From contig VZRS01014475.1 in assembly GCA_013398055.1 (NCBI GenBank), positions 392,268 through 456,267 on the forward strand: 64,000 bases of DNA. The letters are read 5' to 3'. This DNA is from Ifrita kowaldi (taxonomy: Eukaryota; Chordata; Aves; Passeriformes; Cinclosomatidae). Shown piece after piece: positions 25,308-38,689 of this stretch; the first letter of the stretch is position 1; every line of letters starts with the position of its first letter. The translations under genes and the position numbers were made by a program. The notes under the pieces are model-generated. The model worked only from the letters and a program-made list of their open reading frames with translations. It did not search any database and was not told the DNA's origin.

Positions 25308-25570
25308 TCTGAAAGGTTTTAACAAGCACATAGAACGCTGGGTATAATCTAACTGTATTTATCATGAGAGGAAAAATTGCCAGCAATGCAGTAGGAGGAA
25401 ATAAAAACAATCTGTGACATTATGGATGACTTCTATATGTACCATGGCAGATAAAACAGAGGGGAAGAAGCCATAAAGTTTCCCATGGTATTCCAATTAG
25501 ATGACAAGCCCATGGAAAGAATTATAACTGCTTTCCTGGTTCAGAGTGAGGTCCTATTCACTTGAAGGAC

Positions 25571-25603
25571 ATATATATATACACACATTTATATATATAT
25601 AAA
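25571..25603. repeat. (TA/CA)n microsatellite, copy 2
   Basis: The same unit number as the tract at 23679-23711. See the duplication entries. Confidence 0.9.
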
Positions 25604-25807
25604 ATTTCATTTTCCTCCCACTCCTTTTTTTCTCTCCAAGCACATTAAAGAAAGTTTCTGGACAACCTGATCACAGACTATACCAATACTCTAAAGCAAA
25701 ATACATGGCATCACAACTTGGTAAGGATTTTATAGCCAGACACTTTACAGACTGCCAAGTTTTAGCCTAAATCCTCTTCGACGTAGTCTGAATAGACTGA
25801 TATATAT

Positions 25808-26767
25808 CTGAAGCAGCAGATGTAGTTGCTAAGCTTCTCTCCATCATATTTAAAATGTCATGACAGTTAGCTGAAGTCTTCAGTGACTGGAAAAAGGGAA
25901 ACTTCACACCCATTTTTTAAGAAGGGTATAATGGTAGACCCCAGCAACTATCATAGATAGTGAGATTGTAACCTCAGCAGGTTTGTGGATGACAAAAAGC
26001 TGAGTAGTGCCGTTCATCTGCCTCAGGGAAAGGATGCCATCCATAGGGACCTTGAGAGCTTTGAGGAGTGGGCCATTTTGAACCTCATGAAGCTCAATAA
26101 GGTCCTGCACCTGCACTGGGGCAATCTCTGGCACCAGTACAGACAAGGTAATCAATGGACTGAGAGCAGCCCTGCAGACTTGGGGATATTGGCCGACAAA
26201 ATATTAGATATGAGCTGGCAATGTGTAATTGCAGCCCAGAAAGCCAATTGTATCCTGGGCTGTGTAAAAAGAAGTGTGACCAGCAGGTTTACTCTGCTCT
26301 TGTGACACCCTCTGGCACACTGCATCCAGCTCTGGAATCCTCAGTACATGGATCTCTTGGAGCAGGGCCAGAGAAGGTCCACAAAAACAATCAGATGGCT
26401 GGAACACCTCTCCTGTGAAGAAAGAATGAAGGAGTTGTGGTTGTTCAGCTTGGAAAAACGAAGGCTCTGGGGACACCTTGTTGCAGCTTTTCCTATGAGC
26501 TTAAAGGGGCTAATAGGAAAGATTTTATCACGGCCTGTAGCGACACGATAAGGGTCAACAGTTTTAAACTGAAAGAGAATAGGTTTAGATTGGACATAAG
26601 GAAGGCATTTATTATGATGAAAGTGCCTCCCTGGCAGCGCTCAAGACCAGGTTGGATGGAGCAACCTGGTCTGGTGGAAGGTGTCCCTGCCCATGGCAGG
26701 AGTTGGAACTAGCTGACCTTTAAGGGCCCTTCTAGCCCAAACCATTCTATAAGTATGTGATTCTATG
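25808..26767 (+). mobile_element. CR1 LINE fragment with internal deletion, copy 2
   Basis: The duplicate of the CR1 copy at 23916-24875. It shares the same internal deletion, the same frameshifts and the same truncated ends, so it is not an independent insertion. It differs at three positions (25925, 25935, 26638). Confidence 0.93.
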
Positions 26768-27198
26768 TCCCTGGTCTCTCCAGCATACTTCCTGGATGCT
26801 CTGTTACCTTGTTATCCTCTCAAACAAATGAAGCTTCACCATTCAGCCACCTTAGACCTCTGGGATTTGGACTGATCCCCTGCTCTCTTACACCCTGGGC
26901 GTCCTAAACCCTGAATAGTGACTCAAGGGATCTCTGGTCTGCCTCTTGAAGTAAAAAATACAATAATTGAAACACATTATGAGGCCTAACATGCTGTCTT
27001 TGTAAGAAGTCCAAGCCCTAGAGCTTGTTACTTCACCTAGCATGGGAAATAAACAGATTAAGACAAGACAGTAAAAAACAAATTAGTCTCTTTACATGTT
27101 ACCTTATCTCTTTCCTCCTTACTTCTGAGCATCCTTGAAACTCCAGCAGAAGTTCTTGAGCAGAAATTCTACAGAAAGGTGTCTGACCGTGAATTTTT

Positions 27199-30100
27199 CT
27201 TTCCATGTGTTTTCCCTGTGGACCAAGGTTTCTCTTTCTTTTTTCTCTCTGACTGATCCTGCAGCTAGCAAGATGCTGTGGGAGCCTGTCTATTTGATTC
27301 TTTAGTCTTTCTTTTACCTCAATGACCACCCAGTGTATGTAAGGCTCTGCTGTTTTTAAATTCCACTTATTTGTTACACTTTGGTAGTATTTTTATCTTC
27401 AAATGCCTACACCCAGATGTCATTTTGCAGAGACTGTCCTCTTCCTCTGGTTGTGTCAGCTTGGTTGAGGGTTTGCTGTGCTGGGAAAGCGTGGGTGACA
27501 CAGTTCTATTTGTGCCAGGTTCTGCATCTTCTTTGTTCAGTATTATTCTGAAAGATCACAAAATGTATAAACTGTGCATTGCTGGACTCCCCAAATCAAA
27601 ACAGGGACAGGGGTCAGCTATGTAGGAACTGGTAGCTAGCATGTACTTATAAACAGGTGATAAATTATATTTGTGTATGCAGAGTGAAAGATTCAGATAA
27701 CTAGCATCTTGCTTAAATGCCACATAAATCTGGATCCTGCTTCAATGGAAACTGAAATACCTTTGGAAAACAGTGCCTGGTTGGTAGCAGAGAGGAAAAG
27801 TGAGAGACTCAAGAGAGCATGTGATTTTAGCTCCTTAGCACTGGTACTGTTAGAAAGTATGGATCTTCTCTTTTCCCAGTTCTTCATCAGTGTTAAGGAT
27901 GGAAAGATCTTCTGTATTTGATCATTTTGTTGATTCCTCTTACACATCTGTATAATATCCCTAGGCAGAAGGTATGTTACACACTGAATGAGAAGCAAAA
28001 CCGGCCCCTAGATGAACAAGGTGGGGGCAGCATTGAGGTCCAGCTCCACAGAGGAATGTAACTCCCAACTGCTGCAGCAGTCAGTGGGTACACTGAGAAG
28101 CTGCACTATGTACATGCTGACTGTGAGGGCATCTCTGTAAGTACTGTTAGATACAAAACTGGTGGAAGTGAGACCTGGATCTTCAGTGGTATTTCACTGC
28201 CTAATTTGTATTTAGCACTGTCATCTCTGGATGCTCTGCTTCCCATGGAGCCGGGAAGCTTAAGATTTGTTTTCTTGATACTCATCATATTTTTGGAACC
28301 TCATTGATCACCCTGCCTGTTTGATTCTGTGCTCTGGGTGATAAGGCTCCAAACACAGCTGTATCTAGTGCAGGGCTGCTAAAGTGCACTATGATTTCCA
28401 GCTACATTGCACACCACTGTAAACACCCCCCCTTATAAAATCTGGTTCGCTGGAACACTCAAAGCTGCTGGCTGCCAGGGAATGTTCCTTAATGAGGGTA
28501 AGGAGTACTTGAACACATCTATGACTTGGCAACCCTTCCTGCTTTTTATAAGCTACTATACACTTCAGAGAGAAAATATCTTAGAGGCTACTTTTTAATG
28601 GGACAAGTTTACTTAAGAGCTGAGTGGAGTTGGTGCCAGTAGTTCTGTTTTGTTCTAGCTTAATATTAGCCTTGTCAAAGTCCTTATGGTGTCTCCTGGG
28701 TGTTTCTGTATTGCATACCATATAAACCTGGTTTTGGGAGCCAAGAATTTTGGCTGGAATATATATTATAGTGGTCTCATTATATTTTTCTAAAGTGTAT
28801 CAGAGGTGGCCTTATATTAAAGATCCATGGAGCAAGGCTGATTTTTTTTTCTTTCTCCCTTCTAGTTTTACCTTAGCTCACACCGCAGACATTGGATCCA
28901 GAATTTGAGCCAACCCAACTTTGAGGGTTATTTGGGATCCAAGATCTTGGTTTGGCCTGTAATAAAATTTGGGGTAATTAGTGATGATTTTTTTTTTTTT
29001 TAGATGATGCCTTGGATTTTGAAAATCACCAGACTTTTAGGAGGGTGCTTTTGGTTTGGGCCTATATTACCAACTACTACACAAAAAGATTTCTTGTCTT
29101 GCTGACACAAGTATTCACTCAAAGACAGCTTGCCAACATGGTGCAACATGTGGTGCATCCTGTCTTGACTCTTTGAGAAGCTGTGTGTTTTATGACTGCT
29201 CGGTGCTTTCATACTGAGAGATATCAATAGGTAGTGGACTTGGCAATGATTTTGCATCAGAGGGCATCCAGCCCATCTTTCCTAGAGTGTTTGTGGTGGA
29301 CATTGGATCCTTTTCTGGCTGCACAAAGGAAAAAGGGAGCTGCTGTAACAAGGCCATGCTTTGCCTCGGGAGAATCCTGGCTACCACAGAAAACATGGAG
29401 GGAAGGTGTTGAGATGTGGGTGAGATTTATTAAAATTACATTTGGGCTTTAAGCCTATGTCGAGTTTAAGAAAACATGGCAAAGAACCATTTTTATTCCC
29501 TTTTTTTGCCTATTCTGCTGTGCTCGGTTTTGAGTTTGGTGTGATCACATTACCCGAGAAGCAGCTGTAGGAGCCATAAACAGTAGAACTGACCCCCTGA
29601 CAAAAATATTATGGCAGAACCAGGTGCTGCTTTATGTGCATGGAGGAGCAGCAGCACGGCCTTGCCTTGGTTCCAGTGTGGTGGTGTTGGTGGTGCCCAT
29701 GTGGGATGGGTGAAAGGACACATTGCTCCCTCCTGTGCCTACAGCAGCTCTCTGTGGGACAGCCCAGCGTGTCTCTCTTCATGATCTTCTTAACCTGGCC
29801 AGGGGCTGATGCCAGCTTTCTTCACTGTACACCAGATTCCAGGCTGTGCTTGCAACCAGGTTATCCAGAACTGCTCCTAAAAGCAACAAAACAAAGTGAA
29901 GGATTGGTGCACATGAATCTGTGTGAAGAAGGTTAATCTGAACATGAATGGAGGGCAAACTTCCAGCTGGGCAGAGTTACTGCTGTATATTAACCCAAAT
30001 ATTTAAGTTATGGAGGCATGCTTTTCTGACAGGTGGTGGTAAACAAGGCTACTTGGCTTTGTAGTTTTCAGGAGACCTGATTTTCTCTCTTTATAGGATT

Positions 30101-33100
30101 TTTGGAAAAAAACCAAAACTTAGTGACACTGAATGATCTACAAAGATGAACTAATGGGCCTTTTCAGCTTGAATCCTCAGAGATCAGAGGCACTGTTTTC
30201 TGCTGTTAAATTTCACCCCAAATTCCAAATTTTTAATGAAGTGATTTCAGTGTCCAAATCTATTAGGAAAAAAAGTCACATGCAAATGGTGTAATCGTAT
30301 TATTGTGAATATTCAAAGGAGACAGGAAGAGGAAGGCTATATGGAGAGACACAGGAGCTGAGTTCTGTTTCCAGGCCTGCCCCATTTCCTCATGTTGCTT
30401 TGGCCAAACCAATTCATTCTTCAATATTCTCAGTTACAGAGGGGAAAACAATGCCTCCACACCTATTGTGGCTTTCCGTGTCTATGGTATTGGCCCAGTA
30501 TAGTCAGTTTCTTAAACAAAAGGACTTATGTAAAGGCAAAATTTCTTGTGAATCCTAGAAAATGATTTTTTACCTGCTCTCATTTTGACTATTTAATGAA
30601 GCTACTACCTAAAGGTACTACATGAATCAAGATGATTTTATTTGTTTAGATTGGTGAAACCATAAAAGGAAGCCCAAGATTCCAATTGCATTACTGTTTA
30701 ATTTTAGAGCAGACTCTGAACAAATAAAACAAATTGCTTTTCCCATGCTACAGTGAATACCAACAGACATAACCCTTCCTCCAACCTAAAATAAACCTTT
30801 CCCAATCTTAGCCATTCCCTTTCCTAAAATGCCCAGGATGAGAGCTGTCACTGTGCTCTTCAGGTTTGGAGCTGCAGGCTTCCACAGAGCGGTGGGTGAG
30901 GAGCAAGTGTGGAGCTGGCTGAGGTGAGGGACCCTGGAGACACAGCTGGCAGCACCTTCCTTCGATAGGAAGGGCTGGAGGCTGAGTAATAGCACACTGC
31001 TGACCTACTGCCCTTGGAAGGGCACTGGTGGTTCCTGCAGTCCTCATAACCAAAGTTATACAATAGAAGTTACGGATACAAGGACAGTGAAGATGAGCCA
31101 ACAATCTGTCAGATTGAAATCCTTGAAGGACCTCATAAATACTTTAATGTTTACACAGGGCCTGTATATTTTCACAATTACCTTTCCATGAGCCCAGAAT
31201 GTTTTACACTGGAATGTTTTCAGGCCTTAAGAAGTTATATTTTCTGATATGTCTGAAAACTGCAGGCTCAGCTTCTCTGTTGGCCCAGTTTTTCTCATGA
31301 ACAATTAAAGCTGGATTCCTTTTTACCCCCAAATATGCAAAATGTAAATGGTGAGTTCTACCAAAATTATGTATTGATTATGATCACAATGCAGTAAGAA
31401 AAAAATGGTTTGAATTTACAAGGGACTGTTGTACCATGAATTGGCAAAAAGATGCATCTACAGGATTTACCTCCATTATAATTAAGAAGTGATAAGAAAA
31501 ATGACTTTTCTGTAATGAGATTTTTGAGAGAAACAAACTTACGAGAAGTTTGAAAGGTTTGATGCAGTTCTTTAAAACCTTAGGGTGAAAGATTGGAGGC
31601 ATGAAGACATAGATCAAGTACAGTGAATTTTGAAGCAGCTGATGTGTTTCTCTGGTTTCTGTCACAAGGCGCTTCTCTTTTCTCTCCAAAACAAAGTTCC
31701 TGTTAGAGTGTGAATGGGACTGTCATGGAGCTGGCACACCTGCTGCATGTATTAGACATGCAGTGACAATGGATTGGTACTTAATACGAGGCTCTGGTTC
31801 TTGCTGTGAGGTCCATCGTGAATTGGCTGTAAGGTCCATAGTGAGTGTAACACAGATCCCTTTTGGCTCAGGGACAAGACTTTCTGCCTGATGTTGAGGG
31901 AGGGATAACAAATCCACAGTGACTTTTGGTGGTGTTTTCTATTTCTGGGGAGCCCTGAGAAACCAAAAGAAGTGACTTCTGCACACTTTCTGCAGAAGGA
32001 AAGGCGCTGAAGCAGCATCTGGAACTAATAACCCGTGTTTCACAGCTCACTGGTGGGCAGCAAGGGAGCCGCTCCGGCTCCGACAGGCCCTTACGTAAAA
32101 CCTGCAACACAGTGATTTTCAGCTGTGGGAAACTTGAAACGGCTTCTGCTGGCCCAGCAAGGAGGAGACTGCCTGACTCCCTTTTGGTTCACCTGGGATG
32201 ACAGGCTCCCTGCAAGGGCATCACCGCAGCCTTCAGATGTGGTAGCATGCAGGTGGAGCATGCACATACACACACAGGAAAACCATATCCAGCCATCAAA
32301 TGGGGTATTCCACTAATTGGAAAGTCTGTCCTGGTGTCTGGCCACCATTTGGCAGATACTGACAGTTTCCACTTAAAGCCAGCCAACCTCACCAGAAAGC
32401 CAGCTGTGCGGCTGATCTCATGACGATGTCATTGAACAACCGTTTGAACTCACTCAAGAAATGGTGGGTCTGATTTGAGGCAGGCTGGGATCCCCCAGGG
32501 GTCTTTGCTGGATGTGGGAATACAGACATCTGTTGATGTAATAGTTACACCTCAGTGCTCCTGAGTTACATGCAAGGACATCATCCTGGCACCGGGGACT
32601 CCTTCAAGTTCACCTTAAGCTGAAATAGATTCTCTTTGCTGTTCACATATATGTCACTTTTTCTGTTCCTATGAGTGTTGCTACATCCTCATAAATATTG
32701 GTAGCTTGTCATAATGGTTGCCACGATGAAAAGAATTATTTATTTAAAAAGAAGAAGCAGATGGCAAAAAACACTTCAATGAGTTTCAGCATGTTTGAGA
32801 AATGAAATACCCTTTTCAGAAATATCAGTTTTGTGATGCTGTTAAATGCTATTTCACACAATTGCAAGGGAGTTTTTTTTCAGTACACTGTGTGTACACA
32901 GAGCGACAGCAGAAGTAAGGCAAAAAAAAGGCCACAGAGTGGAGTAGTTTTATGAAAAGCCATAAAGAGATCAGCATAGTTTTATTAGCTGCTGCCATTC
33001 AACACATGGAGTTCAGACAGTAGGTGAATGGGACATGAAAGCCACATCAGACAGAAAAAGCCTGAGAAAGCTGAACCCTGGTGTTGGGGAGAAACAAGGA

Positions 33101-36100
33101 AGGAGAAAGAGAAAGCAAGTCACACACACACAAAGTCTGTTCCTAGAATTTGTGGGTGCATATATCAACCACATTTCACTATAAATACACTGTCAGGTGC
33201 AGAGAGACAGCCACTTGTTTCCTGGAAGAGCAGAAAGTAACACTAGGGTCTTATTTTTAACACATTCTGCACTTGTAGTGGAGGGTCCTTGCCATAAATC
33301 ACAACTGAGGAAAAAACATGTACTGCACGTGAATGGTATGTAGAAAGCAAGGGTGTTAGTTAAGGGAATCTTTTTTAAAATTATGAAAGTTTGTAGAAAT
33401 GTGTATCTGAAAGTATTTTTATGAAAAATTAATTATGGTTCCTAATATGAAAGATACATAAGAGATATAAGAGATATACTTGTTTTAGAAAAGGGAATGC
33501 TGAAGTTTGAGGGGTTAAATGCCTTTCCCAAGGAAGCTGATTGCACAGCTGGAAGGAGAAGTGCTTTTGCTTGAAATTTTGGTTAAAAATGTCAAAACCT
33601 TCTATTTGCTGGACTGGAAACAGGGTGTAATCTGTATCTCTAGGTAACTAATATTGTGTTTCAATAACCTGACTACACTTTTCCACTACAAAGTGCCTGA
33701 TTCTCGGAGGGACTGAGAAATTTGAAATATTCGTCATATTTTTTTTCCCTCTGTATTACTTCAGTTTACTTGTTTTGTAATCTATTACACCTAAATCTCA
33801 ATACCCATTTTGACTAAAACATCATCTGGTAATCTGTGCGTGATTATTAAAACATATACAGTTGTCCCTGTCCATTCCCAAACATTTTAAAGCCAGAATT
33901 TTTAATATACTAGTCGGTGCTTTCTTGGACCAGGGAGAGTGGAAAAACTAAGGTGGCTGCTTCAGCACATGAGGGTGGAGACCCTGAATGGAGCTTTTAT
34001 AAAAACTGTCTCATAGGAGATTTCCTCTTTTCTTTCCAGTTTGGATTAGGTTTTTTGGCATATGTTTGCAAGAAACTCATCATGTCACTGCATTCAAACT
34101 GCAAGAGCCAGCTTAGTACTTTGCAGATTTCCCTTGAAAATTGCTCTGCAATGCTCCATCCAGAGAAGACGCATTTCCCTGTTTGTTTGGTTATAAGCAA
34201 GATCATGAGGCATTTATTTTAGTGCTCAATTTACTTGCTTCTCTCACTTCTCTCTTCTCCATTCCTACGGAGGTTTGTTAGAAATATTTCTTTGAATTTA
34301 GATAGCTTGTACTGGTGTCATTTTGAGAAATGACTTTCTTTGCCTCTGGTTGGTTATAATGCCAGGGGAGAAGGATTTAACATGAGCTTAACCCTTTTGT
34401 TTTTGGAAAAGATTAGTACAGGCTTGGATAATAACTTGGAAAATATAAGGATAGCTGAATCAATGCCATTCTTAATACAGCAATAATCAGTAATGTGTTC
34501 CAGGGTTAGCCCATTAGACATTGAGACGGCTAATCTGACATTGAATCCTTCTGTCTGTGTACATTTATACACATTCATATATGTTCTCTCTAGAGCTGGT
34601 TCTGCATTGCTTGCAGGGGTCCTCCTCTCCTGACCACTCAGCTGAGCACCCTTGGCAGGAGGGTGTTTGCTCCTGGTCCCTGAGAGCCTGGCTGCTGCAG
34701 TATCCCCCGTGCCTTGGACATGCCAGGTGAGGGCTCATAACCGCCACAAGCTGAGGTGAGAATCCATTTTGGATTCCCTCATGTTTCTACCAAATGTGGG
34801 CTTTTACAGGTGATATCTGCTGGATGCCACTCTTCAAGGCCACGGTGCAGCACCTTGTGTTGGACTTGCAGAGCTGCTGAGAGCGGGTGTGTGCCTGACA
34901 GCTGCTTGTTAGAAATGAGACATTTCCACACCTGCTACTAATCACATGGGGAAATGCACAGTTCTGGACAGAAACACCGACTGAGTTTAGATGCCTTCAG
35001 GTTTGGGTGGAAGCAGTGAGCAGGCACTGACAGTAGCTCTGAATATTTAGATGCCTGTACTCCCCTAATACTGACATGGCTAACAAAAGCTGCTAGTTAC
35101 AATTTGTAATTTGTTTTTGGACTTGCAGTGTGAAAACTTAGTCAAGAACTATTAGTTTTATGTTTTTACTTGTGGTTTTGCATGTGGTGAGTTGAGGCTG
35201 TAGTGTTTAAGATGCTGTTTGTATAGTTCAAGCACGTGGATCCACTCCCACGATCATTTATCTGTTTATCCCAAGGTCACATGCACATCCTAATTCATTT
35301 ACTACAGCTAAATGCCCTTGCACAAACAACTGCATCTATACAGAGTGGGTAAAAGCTGCTGTTGTTCTAACTTAGTAGTGTTTTATACTGATGGTTCTGG
35401 TGGGAAAAAATTCATAAGAATGAAGGAAAAGAAAGGTGAAGGAAAAGAAAGGTAAAAGAACAGAAAAGTAAAGTCTTGGAATAAAATTCCCAAACATTCA
35501 ACATTTTCCCCATCTTTTCCACCCGTCACCCTCCTTGCCCCAGTCCATCTCTTTTCCAAAACACAAAGGCCTTTTTATATCTGACCTTTGTTTCTTTTTT
35601 GTTCTGCAATTTTTTCAAGCATTAGAGAGAGACAATTTACCAGTAGATTGTGAGATCTTGTGGAAATCCATTTTTCTTTAGCGTACAGTAGTTGCTAAAC
35701 ATATATAACTTTCAAATCCTCTCTAGGAAATAAGTGACAGGGAGACATCCAGCTAATACAAACAACACATTTCACAGTAAGTGCTGTTCTACCAAAAGGC
35801 CTTTAGACTGAATAGCTAAATATCCCCTCATTTAAGGATATTGAGGGAGCCAGGATCAGGGGATGCTGGGAAGTTTGTTGTCTTACAGTCAATGTAAATA
35901 TTTGTAGATATTCTGAAAGGAGTATGAGCCCTGCAAAACTTCTGGCTCCTGAATTAACCATAAGGATTTCTCACTCAGTTTAGTGTTCAACTAAAATAGA
36001 GACAGCAAGGAGTTGACGGCCTGGTCTCTCGTGCAAAGTTCCACTGAAGAGTGATTTTCAATAGAGCTAATTAAACAAAAGCACGTCACTAGCATGCATG

Positions 36101-37944
36101 CACTTACATCAAAGCACACAGTGATTTTATAGGTTTAATTTAACTTTAAATCAGTTTAAATGTGTCTATTTCATGGGCTAGCACTGAGTGGAGTAAATCA
36201 ATTTTAAATTTAATTTAGGTGGTGTTCTTTTCCAATGTAAGGAGGTCTTATAGGCCTTTCTGTTTCCCTTTATTGATCTCAATGCTATTCTATGAACATG
36301 CTAAAAAACTCATTTATTTTCCACAGAACTTACTTGCAAAACTACCGAATTCAGTCATCTGCACACAATTAACATTTTTGCAGTACATATGTACTATTCT
36401 GTTACACAGTGAGATCCATATTGGCATGTAATTTTTGGATAAGCTTTTTCATAGCTTGTTTTCACTAAATGTCTCGTTGAAAAGAAAATTGGTGGGCCTG
36501 TGACAAGTATGTAGAAATCTTTTTTTTGACTTTTAAGGCAAGGACAAAAAGAATTTGTATTTAAATGTAAGCAATTTCCTGTGATGTTGTGAGTTTGTTC
36601 ACAATGGGGTAACCTTAAAGGTAATAGATAGCAAGAAAGCTAATTTAAATAAACTGTATTTGTAACGTAGTAGCAGCTACAGGTTGCCACAACAGTGTGG
36701 CTTGTTCAGTACAAGAATGAGCACTCAGTTTTTCCAGCAAATGAAAAGTATTAAAAAAAGGAACTTTCTAGTCTCAGAAAATGCATGAATAGTGGATACT
36801 GAATAACTCTAATACGTGCCAATGTTCATAACACAGGTATGTAATTTTAACATCCTCCAACCTAAGATGTTCCCCTCAGCTAACGAGCACGTCCTCCTAA
36901 TTGCTCAAACTTCTGACTACACTCAGACAAAAAACCACCACAAGCATTAAGCAACCCCCAAAACATCCTCCTGAGAACTATTTATACAAGATGCAGTGGT
37001 CAGTCCGGGCAGTAAAACAGTGCTTTACAAGAAGCCCAAATAAAACCTAGGGCTGTCCTGAGCAGGATGGCCTGTGGCGAGTCAATGGGTAAACATTCTC
37101 AGTGCAGAAAGAGAAAAAGGGGAGCAACAGCCTAAAACAGATGAAGGCCAGCCTGTGAATAAATCCAAGCAAGAAGCATTGCCTGTGTTCTCATGCACCT
37201 TAATTCTTGTCATGTGTTTGAATTAGGATTATGCTTCTCTCCCACCCACCTTTAAGTCCATTTAATCATCTGAAACTTACATAAAATACGGAATAAATCT
37301 ATTTGAAGAAAAGTTCTCTTGTACTGCATGTTGTCTAAGGAAACCTCCATGTTATGATTAGGTCTGTTATGGTTAGATCCTTAACAATTTATTTCAGTGG
37401 GAAAACTTCCATTGGATTTAATAGCAACAGGGTCTGAACTACATTTTCATGAATCATTTCAAGACAGTTTGCCATTCAGGGATTTTGGCTTCTTACCAAA
37501 TGACTTTCTTAGATCATAAGGCAGATTGTCTTTGTTCCATGTTATATCCAGTCTCATGGATGTGGTCTTGAAAGCAACCTGAAACCTGGAAATCATAACT
37601 TTGGTGAAATAGCCTTAATACTTTAACACATTATGCTACTATAGCGAATTATGTTTTGGGAGAAAATGTTCTCACATGTCCTATAAAAGAAAAAATTACA
37701 CTAGATCTATTTCTGTAGTGTGGCTACAGCTCTGTGTCTCCCCTTGAGGTAAATTTATTAAAGTAAGACAGGCCTACTTGATAAAATCCAAATGTATGTA
37801 CCCTGCATTGTTCCATAAAAAGGCATTTTCAGCATGGTAAATAAAATGTCCTAGCTTGAAATTGCATTTTGAAACCAAGGCCTTTGTTGCATCAACACAA
37901 GTGTGCAGCAGCAGTGGCACTCACCAGCTGAGCAAAGTGTCCCT
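27199..37944. other. Non-coding stretch
   Basis: Nearly 11 kb with no CR1 ends and no RNA gene recognised. It contains a short CA run at 33119-33131 and a 16-bp tandem repeat at 35422. At 28866, after an excellent pyrimidine-rich acceptor, about 45 codons are open (discussed in findings). At 34037 a TTTCTTTCCAG acceptor precedes an open frame closing at 34222 without a donor. Neither can be called a gene. Confidence 0.55.
35422..35469. repeat. 16-bp purine-rich tandem repeat, 3 units
   Basis: Two exact units of GAAGGAAAAGAAAGGT (35422-35437 and 35438-35453) followed by a degenerate third. The strand is almost pure purine. Confidence 0.85.
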
Positions 37945-38689
37945 TGGGAGGCATTTGGGCAGGCTCGTGGCTGTGAAGGTTAGCAAGGCTTTTGACACTG
38001 TCTTGCACCATATTCTTGTAGCCAATGTGTTCGTGCAGTTTAGAGGCTGAACAGCCAGATGGTAAAATAACTGGTGGGGTGGTTTGCCTTGGAGGGTGCT
38101 GATTAATGGGTCATGCACTGCCTGGAGGCCTAAAAAGGGGAGCACTGCAGGGTCTATTGCTAGAACTGGCCTGTTGAACACTTCCATAAATGACTTGGAG
38201 GAGACAATGGAGTGTGCTTTCAACAGAATTGCAGATGTTGAAAAACTGGAATGGTCAGGGCTGGACCACTCATGCTGTAAGGCTGCACAACTGGGTCTTG
38301 TTCATCCTGGAGACAAGGCAGCTTTGGAGGCCACTAACAGTGTGTCCCCTCCTCCTCACCCCCATAGCTACTGGAGGTCATTGAGGAGATGGAGTCATGG
38401 TCTCCACAACAGGGCACAGTAGGCAAGGAAAAATGGCACAAGTTGAAATGAGATGTTCATACTGGATACAAGGAAATACCTTCTCACCATGAGGACAGTG
38501 GGATAGTGGCACAGGCTGCCCAGGATGGTTGCACAGCTTCCATCCTTTGGAAGTCTTTAAGACCTGACTGGAGAAATGCCCAAGCACAAGGTTTGAGCTC
38601 ATGGATGAGTCCACCTTCAGCAGGAGGCTGGTCCAGAGAACTGCTGAGATCCCTTCTGACTTGAACAATCGTTGATTCTTATGATCGTA
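37945..38689 (+). mobile_element. CR1 LINE fragment, internally deleted, plus strand
   Basis: The early part encodes VSKAFDTVLHHIL (CR1 DFSKAFDTVSHNIL motif) at about 37980, then VLINGSCTAWRP (VINGxxSxWRPV) at about 38090, and a SINDLEE block (FINDLEE). The middle of the reverse transcriptase is decayed or missing from about 38250. The 3' UTR follows: GGATACAAGGAAATACCTTC, CACCATGAGGACAGTG, CAGGCTGCCCAGGATGGTTG, and GAGATCCCTTCTGACTTGAA with a weak terminal repeat at 38670-38689. CR1-like sequence may begin somewhat before 37945. The copy is old and non-functional. Confidence 0.88.

Larger units (their letters stand above)
25308..27198. repeat. Near-identical duplication, copy 2 (1,891 bp)
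   Basis: Starts with TCTGAAAGG directly after the N and matches 23416-25306 base for base except for four substitutions and no indels that I can see. After 27198 the sequence continues into unique DNA (CTTTCCATG), whereas copy 1 stops at the N. This is the pattern of a contig that starts with an overlap already present at the end of the previous contig. Confidence 0.95.

Noticed and set aside
23416..27198. Recent biological tandem duplication
   Set aside because: Possible, but the N exactly at the join, the equal microsatellite lengths and the allele-level divergence fit an assembly overlap better.
34037..34222. Open frame after a strong acceptor (FGLGFLAYVCKK...)
   Set aside because: No donor and no poly(A) signal, and no recognisable family. 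It is one of several such frames expected by chance in 64 kb.
38084..38422. 112-codon plus-strand ORF as a gene
   Set aside because: It contains decayed CR1 motifs (VLINGSCTAWRP, SINDLEE) and is part of the CR1 fragment.
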